Source: a virus. From it: a stretch of 40,981 nucleotides of DNA. The DNA is taken from positions 1 to 40,981 of IMG/VR virus record IMGVR_UViG_3300042887_000985. One strand, 5' to 3'. Both the position numbers and the translations under genes were made by a program. Positions within the stretch are counted from its first letter, which is position 1. Every line of letters begins with the position of its first letter. The notes under the pieces are model-generated. The model was given only the letters and a program-made list of their open reading frames with translations, had not been told where the DNA came from and did no database searches. This document shows, one piece after another, positions 28,849-35,123 of the stretch.

Positions 28849-30111
28849 ATGGCAATTTTAAAAAGAGAAGAAACAGCAAGCACAAGGTCGGCAGTTCCGA
28901 CAGCACCGAGCGCAGAGAAGGCCGCGATCTCGATCATCCTTCAAAACTACGAAGTGCTCGATGCCGCGAAGTGGGACGCTGACTTGTTCTTCGAGCACGC
29001 CAACAGAGCTTTGCTGTCGGCGGCCAAAGAATGCCACCACGAAGGCTACAAGTCGGACATCTTCCGACTCCAGGCGGTGCTTGAAGAAAAAGGGCTGATC
29101 TTCGACGTGGGCGGATACCACGGAGTCACCGAAGCATTCACGGCCTATCCGACAGGCGACGCTGTCGCCGCTCTCGACTTCCGAAAGGACTTGCTCAAAG
29201 CCCGCCGGTACCGCAAAGCGATGGCGAAACTTGCCGAGAGCAGGGACGACATACGCGAAATGCGTGCTGATCTCAACGGCATCGCTCAACACCTAGCGGA
29301 CTCGGACGAGGAACAAACGGACGCCGTATCGCTCAAAAAACAATGCAATGACCTACTGACCGAGCTTCTCAAGACAACGCCACCCGAACGCTTCACAACC
29401 GGAGTGAATGGGCTGGATGAAAAACTAAACGGCGGATTTGAGCGGGGAACGCTCGCTGTGTTCGCGTCGGAGACTTCGGGCGGTAAGTCTATTGCTTTAC
29501 TCCAAACCGCCCTACGCGGGGCTATAAACGCCAAGAACGGCGTTATCTTCAGCCTAGAGATGAGCGCAACACAGGTCATCGGACGTTTAGTCGCCGCGCA
29601 GAGTGGATGGCGTTGCGTCTCAGCCTACGAAAAACCGAGCCAACCGCACGTTAACGGCATGAAACTTGGCATCGCCGAAATATCGGCTCTTCCGATAACC
29701 GTTTGCGACAAAGTGTCGGATATCGACAGTATCGAGTCGATATGTCGGCAACTCAAGCGCACCGGCCTTGATTGGGTGGTGGTCGATTACATCCAACTAT
29801 GCTCGCCGTCCGCGGACAGCAAAAGCGAGACACGCGAGCAACAAGTGAGCGAAGTCGTGCGCCGTCTCAAGTTGATGGCGTTGCATTTAAATGTTTGCGT
29901 CTTGACCGCTTCCCAACTAAACGACAAGGGCGAGCTTCGCGAGTCGCGGGGAATCGGTCATCACGCCGACTACGTCCTGCACATCGATCATGCGAACCAT
30001 CCAGACATCGAAATTAAACTTATGAAAAACCGAAACGGAGAACGTCACGTCTCCGCTCCGGTCCTAATGCAAGGCGGCATATCGCGCTTTGTCGATAGGG
30101 TGACGAAATAG
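28849..30111 (+). CDS. DnaB-like replicative helicase, 420 aa
   Basis: Residues 20-130 are a DnaB N-terminal domain (EKAAISIILQNYEVL, FFEHANRALL, GYHGVTEAF). The RecA core has FTTGVNGLDEKLNGGF, Walker A ASETSGGKS (about 206-214), GVIFSLEMSATQVIGRLVA, Walker B VVVDYIQL near residue 312, then VCVLTASQLNDKGELRES and HADYVLHIDH. These are the usual H1-H4 motifs. AAGGAAAAG precedes the ATG. It would unwind DNA at the origin just upstream, loaded by the 28310 product. No primase gene was recognised, so host primase is probably used. Confidence 0.92.
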   Translation: MAILKREETASTRSAVPTAPSAEKAAISIILQNYEVLDAAKWDADLFFEHANRALLSAAKECHHEGYKSDIFRLQAVLEEKGLIFDVGGYHGVTEAFTAYPTGDAVAALDFRKDLLKARRYRKAMAKLAESRDDIREMRADLNGIAQHLADSDEEQTDAVSLKKQCNDLLTELLKTTPPERFTTGVNGLDEKLNGGFERGTLAVFASETSGGKSIALLQTALRGAINAKNGVIFSLEMSATQVIGRLVAAQSGWRCVSAYEKPSQPHVNGMKLGIAEISALPITVCDKVSDIDSIESICRQLKRTGLDWVVVDYIQLCSPSADSKSETREQQVSEVVRRLKLMALHLNVCVLTASQLNDKGELRESRGIGHHADYVLHIDHANHPDIEIKLMKNRNGERHVSAPVLMQGGISRFVDRVTK

Positions 30112-30114
30112 ACC

Positions 30115-30792
30115 ATGGAACCGGCCATAATTGTTAGCCCAATACCAAGCAAGGAAGCCGAGCCTTGGATACTTGTTAGGCATTACGCAAAAAGAAAGTG
30201 TCCTATTTCTTATGCTTTTGGCGCATTCAGAAATAATGAACTCATTGGATTCGTTACATTCGGAACTCCAGCAAGCTCGACACTCAGAAAAGGAATAGCT
30301 GGGAATGAATGGATGGAATCAGTTTTAGAATTAAATCGGCTTTGCTGTTTAAGTGGAAAAAATACAGCAAGCATATTAGTCGGAAGAGCACTTAGGCTTT
30401 TACCAAAACCCTCCATAATTGTTAGCTATGCCGACACAGCCCAAGGGCATATTGGATATGTCTATCAAGCTACAAATTTTATCTATACAGGATTAAGTGC
30501 AAAAAGGACGGACTGGAAAATAAAAGGAAAAGAGCACTTGCACGGAGCAACGATTGCAGATGAAAGCCGTGGACAAATAGATCGTGCAAAATGGATGAGA
30601 GAAAAATATGGTGATGACTTTTATTTGGAACAAAGATCAAGAAAACATAGGTATATTTATCTATGCGGGAACTTAAGAGAACGTTTAAAAATGCGTTCTG
30701 CTTTGATGTATTGCGAGCAACCATATCCGAAGGGAGAGACTCGCAGGTATGACGCATCCGGAGAAATTCAAACACAATCAACTTTATTTTGA
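30115..30792 (+). CDS. Mom-family DNA hypermodification enzyme, 225 aa
   Basis: Resembles the Mu Mom family that modifies adenine by a methylcarbamoyl-type group to evade restriction enzymes. The order is diagnostic: VRHYAKRKCPISYAFGAF, GFVTFGTPAS, LELNRLCCLSGKNTAS (ELNRL 72-76), then SYADTAQGHIGYVYQATNF (104-122, Asp107) and YTGLSAKRTDW. This GNAT-like fold keeps the S-Y-A-D-x-x-x-G-H-x-G-x-x-Y-Q-A core. The gene is a singleton 3 bp after the helicase. Its base composition is AT-richer than the helicase. No com-like activator gene was seen; the inverted repeat at 30806-30845 may act in its control. Confidence 0.85.
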   Translation: MEPAIIVSPIPSKEAEPWILVRHYAKRKCPISYAFGAFRNNELIGFVTFGTPASSTLRKGIAGNEWMESVLELNRLCCLSGKNTASILVGRALRLLPKPSIIVSYADTAQGHIGYVYQATNFIYTGLSAKRTDWKIKGKEHLHGATIADESRGQIDRAKWMREKYGDDFYLEQRSRKHRYIYLCGNLRERLKMRSALMYCEQPYPKGETRRYDASGEIQTQSTLF

Positions 30793-30805
30793 CCAACTAA
30801 CAACT

Positions 30806-30845
30806 TTTGCAGGCGGCTTTCCGTGGATGTTTGGGCGCCTGCAAA
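30806..30845. promoter_or_regulatory. 10-bp perfect inverted repeat after the mom-like gene
   Basis: TTTGCAGGCG (30806-30815) and CGCCTGCAAA (30836-30845) are exact reverse complements with a 20-nt spacer. It lies 14 bp after the mom stop and 110 bp before the HTH gene start. It lacks a T-run, so could be an operator for the next gene or an mRNA stem-loop. The rest of 30793-30953 shows no gene with coding character. Confidence 0.6.
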
Positions 30846-30953
30846 TACGCCACTGTTTTTCTCGGTGGGAGCGGCAGACTGCGCCCTTTATTCAGAGCCA
30901 AAAAACGAGAAACTATTTGCAAAAGAAAAAAACTATGCGAAAAAAAGTATTCG

Positions 30954-31394
30954 ATGCACGACCAGACGCGAGACGCAGCGGAATACGACGAGGCTTCATA
31001 CACTCCCGACTTTTATTCGTTCGACGATCCGACGGCCGGTCACGCATTCCGCATGACGGCCTATCGCGAAGCATCGGAGAAGCTCTTGGTGGTGCTGAAC
31101 AAAACGATATCGTTCCTAGCAGAACACGGCTACAGCCGGAGCAAGACGCTGTGGGGCGTGGCCTTCGCCTTAGGCCATCCGCTCACAGCGGGCATGTCGA
31201 TGCTAGAAGCAGGGCGCGAGCTAGGCTGCACAAAACAGGCGATCTCGAAGATCGCAATGGACTTCCTCGACACTACCGGCCTACCGCCTTCGACATCTTT
31301 GAAGAGCGAGGAGGCTCGCAATACATACAGGAAAACAAACACCAACAAATATGGAACAAAACGAAATAACGGCACTCACCCTGCCGGTCATTGA
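30954..31394 (+). CDS. HTH protein of the phage early block, 146 aa
   Basis: ATG 30954 (HDQTRDAAEYDEASY) is the best start; longer upstream readings are poor in coding character. A helix-turn-helix is plain at AGRELGCTKQAISKIAMDF (near residues 88-106), followed by GLPPSTSLKSEEAR, an ending often seen after this HTH in environmental phages. It overlaps the next gene by 44 bp. Likely a regulator of early or late transcription; specific targets cannot be seen. Confidence 0.72.
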   Translation: MHDQTRDAAEYDEASYTPDFYSFDDPTAGHAFRMTAYREASEKLLVVLNKTISFLAEHGYSRSKTLWGVAFALGHPLTAGMSMLEAGRELGCTKQAISKIAMDFLDTTGLPPSTSLKSEEARNTYRKTNTNKYGTKRNNGTHPAGH

Positions 31395-31884
31395 AACAGA
31401 GATCCGCACCGCGTACGCGGAAGCTAACGCCTTAGCTGTAACGGCAAAGGGCAACGCCCGTGCAGCGGTCTTACGAATGGCAGACTGCGGGCAGATGCTC
31501 ATGGTCGCCAAAGACCACGTGCGCGGTAACCGCAACGAGTGGCTCGCATCGCTCGGCATCGATGCAGACAAAGCCGCCAAGGCCATTCATCTCGCACGCA
31601 ACCGTGACCAACTGGAGCTTGAGCTTTGGCCAGCCGACATGGCCAAACTCGGCGCGCAGATGCTCGGCATCCTTCCGCCTCCAGGTTCATCGGGTCGAGA
31701 GGAGAACGACCCAGAACGAACCACGGGTGCATCGACTCATTGGCTGACGTATGCTGGCAAACTGCAACGCTCGTTCACCGACCTGTTCACGCGCAAGCCA
31801 GTTGAGCAATGGCGTGCGGATGAGAGAGAATCTTTGCGCGTTTCGCTCAAGCCTATCGTGGACATTTACCAGAAACTGCTTTGA
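31351..31884 (+). CDS. DUF3102-like hypothetical protein, 177 aa
   Basis: Starts inside the HTH gene. Residues 20-90 (ARAAVLRMADCGQMLMVAKD, NEWLASLGIDADKAAKAIHLA) are helical with the pattern of DUF3102-type proteins: a helix, K-D-H-x-x-x-x-x-x-W, then a K-A-x-x-x-x-x-A-R segment that resembles an HTH. The rest is variable with FTDLFTRKPVEQW near the end. The pattern is shared with phage proteins near terminase genes; function not known. Confidence 0.62.
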   Translation: MEQNEITALTLPVIETEIRTAYAEANALAVTAKGNARAAVLRMADCGQMLMVAKDHVRGNRNEWLASLGIDADKAAKAIHLARNRDQLELELWPADMAKLGAQMLGILPPPGSSGREENDPERTTGASTHWLTYAGKLQRSFTDLFTRKPVEQWRADERESLRVSLKPIVDIYQKLL

Positions 31885-32030
31885 GAAAAAACTTAGGGGG
31901 GGTGAATTTTTTATGGAAAAGTCTGACTTACATAAGTTGCTAATATTAAGAAATGTTTATCAAAAAACTAGGAGACTTCTATAACTTCTTGAGCAACGGG
32001 GGTTAACATACTCTCTTTGCTCTCTTGTGC
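31885..32030. other. Gap before the small terminase gene
   Basis: AT-rich 146-bp stretch with a G-run (TTAGGGGGGG near 31893). A possible 23-residue ORF (31913-31984) is weak and unsupported. In lambda-like phages the packaging recognition site lies near the small terminase gene, so this region is a candidate for it, but no repeats diagnostic of a cos or pac site were seen. Confidence 0.4.
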
Positions 32031-32480
32031 ATGAACAAAAAAAGTAAGGTTGTCAAAATAAGCCACGAAGCCATCGGAAATGCGTGGGGAATTTCCAAGC
32101 AGGCCGTTGCAAAATGGGTCAAAATGGGCTGCCCGACTTCGTCCATTGAAGACGCTACAAAATGGCGCGATGAATATCTGCAGGCATCGGGGAAAGCCGC
32201 ACCGGCTACGCTGAACGAAGCGCGTCTTGAAAAGACCCTGCTCGAAAGCGAACGCATTCGCGTCAGGCTTCAGCAAGACAGGGGCGAGTTGGTGGAGATC
32301 GCCGTAGTCCGCGAAGCCGGAATCCGCATCGGCGCGATCTTCAGCGCCAAGCTCGCGGCCTTGGTCAACGACGCATCGGGCGCGTTGGCCGGACTCGACG
32401 AAGCGAGCTTGCGAAAGAAGCTGCACGAGCGCACGCAGGCGATCTTGGCCGAGATCCGAAATGAGCTAGAGAAGGTATAA
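32031..32480 (+). CDS. Terminase small subunit, 149 aa
   Basis: ATG 32031 is chosen over TTG 32025. The N-terminus holds an HTH of Nu1 type: KISHEAIGNAWGISKQAVAKW, followed by MGCPTSSIEDATKWRDEY, the usual wing and linker. Residues 65-110 are coiled coil (EARLEKTLLESERIRVRLQQ), with EIAVVREAG and the typical late RTQAILAEIRNEL helix for oligomerisation. It recognises viral DNA and loads the large subunit, which is four genes downstream with small ORFs between. Confidence 0.82.
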   Translation: MNKKSKVVKISHEAIGNAWGISKQAVAKWVKMGCPTSSIEDATKWRDEYLQASGKAAPATLNEARLEKTLLESERIRVRLQQDRGELVEIAVVREAGIRIGAIFSAKLAALVNDASGALAGLDEASLRKKLHERTQAILAEIRNELEKV

Positions 32481-32484
32481 AATT

Positions 32485-32703
32485 ATGACATACGAAACAC
32501 GAACGACAAAAATGATAGTTGGAGTAAAGGGCGAGCAGATATTTGACGACAGCGTCACCGAGATCGAGATCGTTGACGAGGCCGCTGGGGAGTTCTTGGA
32601 GATCAGCCAAGAAGGCGGCAAGCTTCGCTTCGACCCAGAAGAATGGCCGCACGTCCGCGACGCCGTCGAGAAAATGTTTAAGATGTGCAGGAATTATGAC
32701 TAA
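32485..32703 (+). CDS. Small hypothetical protein between terminase genes, 72 aa
   Basis: Starts 4 bp after the small terminase stop. N-terminal strands (ETRTTKMIVGVKGEQIF) are followed by an acidic mid part (EFLEISQEGGKLRF) and a short helix WPHVRDAVEKMFKM. No known motif. It overlaps the next gene by 8 bp, as tightly coupled genes do. Function unknown. Confidence 0.6.
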   Translation: MTYETRTTKMIVGVKGEQIFDDSVTEIEIVDEAAGEFLEISQEGGKLRFDPEEWPHVRDAVEKMFKMCRNYD

Positions 32704-32905
32704 GCGAGAACTCTGGAAGATTTACGCCAAACGCAACCCATCTTTCGACGGAGAAGGCAACGTGACGTTGTCCGCTGCCGGGCTTCGCAAGATGTTTGAA
32801 ACAACGTGGGAAGTTGCCATGTATGATGGAGAAGAGGAGCCGACATCTAAACAACCGGCGTCTGCGAATGTAGACGCGCTCAAACAGATTTTCGGAATGA
32901 AATGA
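32696..32905 (+). CDS. Conserved small phage protein, 69 aa
   Basis: Starts inside the previous gene. The pattern TKRELWKIYAKRNPSFDG, then VTLSAAGLRKMFETTWE, occurs in short phage proteins near terminase genes. Basic at the start, acidic in the middle, with a helical LSAAGLRKMFETTWE segment. The role is unknown. The stop overlaps the start of the 24-residue membrane peptide. Confidence 0.65.
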   Translation: MTKRELWKIYAKRNPSFDGEGNVTLSAAGLRKMFETTWEVAMYDGEEEPTSKQPASANVDALKQIFGMK

Positions 32906-32976
32906 TAATCTCAATCGTCGTCGCAATTTTATTGGTCGGCCTTTTTATTTGGGACGCTAGAAAAGATATCGAATGA
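32902..32976 (+). CDS. 24-aa membrane peptide coupled to the large terminase
   Basis: ATG 32902 overlaps the upstream TGA (ATGA) and TGA 32974-32976 overlaps the large terminase ATG (ATGA). Sixteen of the first 17 residues are hydrophobic (IISIVVAILLVGLFIW), a single membrane helix, then a charged DARKDIE end. The double overlap argues it is translated. It may only serve coupling, or be a membrane protein; nothing known matches. Confidence 0.55.
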   Translation: MIISIVVAILLVGLFIWDARKDIE

Positions 32977-34697
32977 ATCCACTAGCACAAGGCATCCGCG
33001 ACGGCATCAAGCTGGCATTTGATGGCACGATACTCGACTGGGCAAGCGATCACGTCAGCTTTCCGAACTCCGACCGCGCTTCGCGCTTCGACCCTTCGGT
33101 GGCGCCGTGGTTGAATGCGCCGCTGTTGGCCGCAAGCGATGACGAGACGACTCAGGTCTTTCTTCGCGCTCCGACCGGAGGAGGCAAGACGACGATGATG
33201 GAAACGCTAGCCTGCTTCATTGTTGCACAGAAGCCTGGGCCGACATTGTTCGTAGGGCAGACGGATGACATGGTCAAGGACTGGACGGAGTCGCGATTGC
33301 TTCCGATCTTCAACGAATGCCAGCCGGTCAAAGACCTATTCCCAGAAGACCGGCACGCTCTCAGAAAAACGACTATACTTTTCCCACATATGGTATTGTT
33401 CGCAGGCGGTGCGAACATGACCAACTTGCAAGAGAAGTCGATGCGCTATTGCATCGGCGACGAGGTCTGGCGGTGGAAAAGCGGGATGATCAAGGAACTC
33501 AAGGCGCGACACCACGACCGCTGGAACCGCAAAACGCTTTTAGTGTCGCAGGGATGGGACGCAGGACACGAGGCCGACGCCGAATGGGACAGCGGAACGC
33601 GGGAAGTGTGGGGCTGGACGTGTTCCCATTGTGGGAACTGGCAGAGATACCTATTCGATCAGATCGAATATGTGACCGAGCGTGACGACAAGGGCGGCAT
33701 CCTTTGGGACAAGGTGCAGGATTCGGTGCGAATGAAATGCGAGCACTGCGAAACGCGCTACAAAGACGACGCGAGCACTCGACGAAACCTTGCAAATACT
33801 GCAACGTATCGCGCACTCAACCCGCATCCGGTGCGAGGGCATCGCTCGTTTGAATATCCAGCCTACGCCGTATGGTGGGTTCCTTGGTTTTCGATAGTGA
33901 AAGAGTGGATCGAGGCCAACGAAGCCAAGGGCAGCGGCAACCTGGAGCCGCTCAAACAATTTATTCAAAAGAGAAAGGCGCAGACTTGGCAAGACGAAGT
34001 CACGAGCGACTTACCGGAGATCACGACCGGCGACTACGCCAAGGCCGAATATCTCGAAGGCCAGAAGATCGACGGAGAGCACAGACGCTTTATGTGCGTG
34101 GATAAACAGCGTGATCACTTCTGGTGCGTCATCCGCGCATTCCGCGTGGACGGCTCTTCGATGTTATTGCATGAGTCACGTCCGCTGACGTGGGAAACGC
34201 TCGACGCCATCCAGCAGCAGTTCGACGTAGTGCCGAGATGCGTTGTTGTTGATGCTGGTTACGACACGCCGTTGGTCTACGAGCAATGTGCTAGGCGTGG
34301 GTGGACGGCCTCGCACGGCTCTGGGCAGGACGGCTTTTATCATATCGACGGCGGACGGCGCACTCGGCGTTTCGTTTCCAAGATCGAAGGAGCGCAAGCT
34401 GGATCGGACGGACTCAAGTGCGCGTATTTCTTTTTCTCGAACGAAGGCATAAAAGATAAATTGGCTTCACTTCGCCAGGCTGACGCCACGCCGAAGTGGG
34501 AAGTCGCGCGGGACGTGTCGGATGACTACCGAAAGCAAATGTTGTCGGAGATGAAAAAAGACGTGACCAATTCAAAGACCAAACAAGTCGAGCAACGATG
34601 GGTGCGCATCGGCGGCCGCCCTAACCACCTTTGGGACTGCGAGTGCATCGCACTCGCATCTGCGATGCTGGCTGGCGTTTTGCCGATAGGCGAGTGA
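32973..34697 (+). CDS. Terminase large subunit, GpA family, 574 aa
   Basis: The packaging motor ATPase and nuclease. Walker A is APTGGGKT (66-73), Walker B is YCIGDEVWRW with Asp163/Glu164. A zinc ribbon of the GpA family is seen: CSHC (217-220) and CEHC (256-259). After the ATPase come SFEYPAYAVWWVPW (about 290-305) and the nuclease half with FMCVDKQRDHFWCVI near 370, RCVVVDAGYDTPLVYE and a late WDCECIALASAM. Family relatives in lambda cut at cos sites, hence cos-type packaging is likely here. Start coupled to the upstream peptide. Confidence 0.92.
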   Translation: MNPLAQGIRDGIKLAFDGTILDWASDHVSFPNSDRASRFDPSVAPWLNAPLLAASDDETTQVFLRAPTGGGKTTMMETLACFIVAQKPGPTLFVGQTDDMVKDWTESRLLPIFNECQPVKDLFPEDRHALRKTTILFPHMVLFAGGANMTNLQEKSMRYCIGDEVWRWKSGMIKELKARHHDRWNRKTLLVSQGWDAGHEADAEWDSGTREVWGWTCSHCGNWQRYLFDQIEYVTERDDKGGILWDKVQDSVRMKCEHCETRYKDDASTRRNLANTATYRALNPHPVRGHRSFEYPAYAVWWVPWFSIVKEWIEANEAKGSGNLEPLKQFIQKRKAQTWQDEVTSDLPEITTGDYAKAEYLEGQKIDGEHRRFMCVDKQRDHFWCVIRAFRVDGSSMLLHESRPLTWETLDAIQQQFDVVPRCVVVDAGYDTPLVYEQCARRGWTASHGSGQDGFYHIDGGRRTRRFVSKIEGAQAGSDGLKCAYFFFSNEGIKDKLASLRQADATPKWEVARDVSDDYRKQMLSEMKKDVTNSKTKQVEQRWVRIGGRPNHLWDCECIALASAMLAGVLPIGE

Positions 34698-34698
34698 C

Positions 34699-34722
34699 CA
34701 TTTTCGTGGCGTTACGAAAATG
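34699..34722 (+). terminator. Hairpin just after the large terminase, possible terminator
   Basis: CATTTTCGT (34699-34707) and ACGAAAATG (34714-34722) are perfect 9-bp reverse complements with a 6-nt loop, starting 2 bp past the stop. It lacks a direct T-run (ATCGGCAGTTGCTTTT follows), so may be a weak terminator, an mRNA-stability structure, or a binding site. Confidence 0.6.
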
Positions 34723-34751
34723 ATCGGCAGTTGCTTTTGACATATCTTCCA

Positions 34752-34835
34752 ATGCGTGACCCGTCACGCCATCTGGCTGGCTTGCCATGCGCAACAGACA
34801 TTCTGAATCGACAGATGAATCCTAAGGACGCTTAG
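34752..34835 (+). CDS. Possible 27-aa ORF in the terminase-gpW gap
   Basis: ATG 34752 lies 9 bp after TTGACA (34737-34742) and reads 27 codons (RDPSRHLAGLPCATDILN...) to TAG 34833-34835. Its start overlaps a palindrome. The residues are plausible but no coding pattern comparison is possible. I give it as a candidate only; the region could be regulatory. Confidence 0.3.
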   Translation: MRDPSRHLAGLPCATDILNRQMNPKDA

Positions 34836-34836
34836 G
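34754..34836. promoter_or_regulatory. Palindrome and hairpin upstream of gpW-like gene
   Basis: GCGTGACCCGTCACGC (34754-34769) is a 7+2+7 perfect palindrome, right size for a dimeric repressor or other regulator. Further on, CCTAAG (34821-34826) with CTTAGG (34831-34836) makes a 6-bp hairpin with loop GACG, followed by a T-rich run. Together with the hairpin at 34699 these make the 173-bp gap the most structured non-coding stretch besides the origin. Confidence 0.55.
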
Positions 34837-34870
34837 GCTAGGGTTTATTTTTGACACAACGAACATTAAA

Positions 34871-35119
34871 ATGGCGATGAACAAATCATTCTTCGGTCTC
34901 CCGCTTGCGACATTGCAAGAATTGCAGGGCGACTTTACGGCCTGCTTGAAAGCAATCGCCATTGCAGGCGCGAGCTACAGCATAGCAGGCCGCTCGTTTA
35001 CTCGCGCTAATCTTGCCGAGGTCGCGCAGACCATTAAAGAATTGCAAGCCGCTATTGACAACGCCAGCGGAAATAGGGTAAGACGTTTCACGCCGACGTT
35101 CCCGACGCAAAGACCATGA
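34871..35119 (+). CDS. gpW-like head-tail joining protein, 82 aa
   Basis: A short connector protein like lambda gpW: LPLATLQELQGDFTACLKAI, then AIAGASYSIAGRSFTRANL and AEVAQTIKELQAAID. This exact helix-strand-helix arrangement with Y-S-I-A-G-R-x-F-T-R is typical. It would help join head and tail after packaging. TTGACA (34851-34856) lies 14 bp upstream; an ATG at 34877 is an alternative start. It precedes the portal, as in lambda. Confidence 0.88.
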   Translation: MAMNKSFFGLPLATLQELQGDFTACLKAIAIAGASYSIAGRSFTRANLAEVAQTIKELQAAIDNASGNRVRRFTPTFPTQRP

Positions 35120-35123
35120 CGCA

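Noticed and set aside
30749-31369. 206-aa + strand frame overlapping the end of mom and the HTH gene
   Set aside because: Arginine-rich translation without domains; the frame of 30954-31394 carries the clear HTH, so this one is a shadow.
31913-31984. 23-codon ORF before the small terminase
   Set aside because: No ribosome site, no overlap with neighbours, AT-rich; not enough to call a gene.
2802-34856. TTGACA hexamers as ordinary sigma-70 promoters
   Set aside because: At a 16-18 bp spacer the -10 position falls on or beside the start codon and has no TATAAT-like match; kept only as an unexplained motif.
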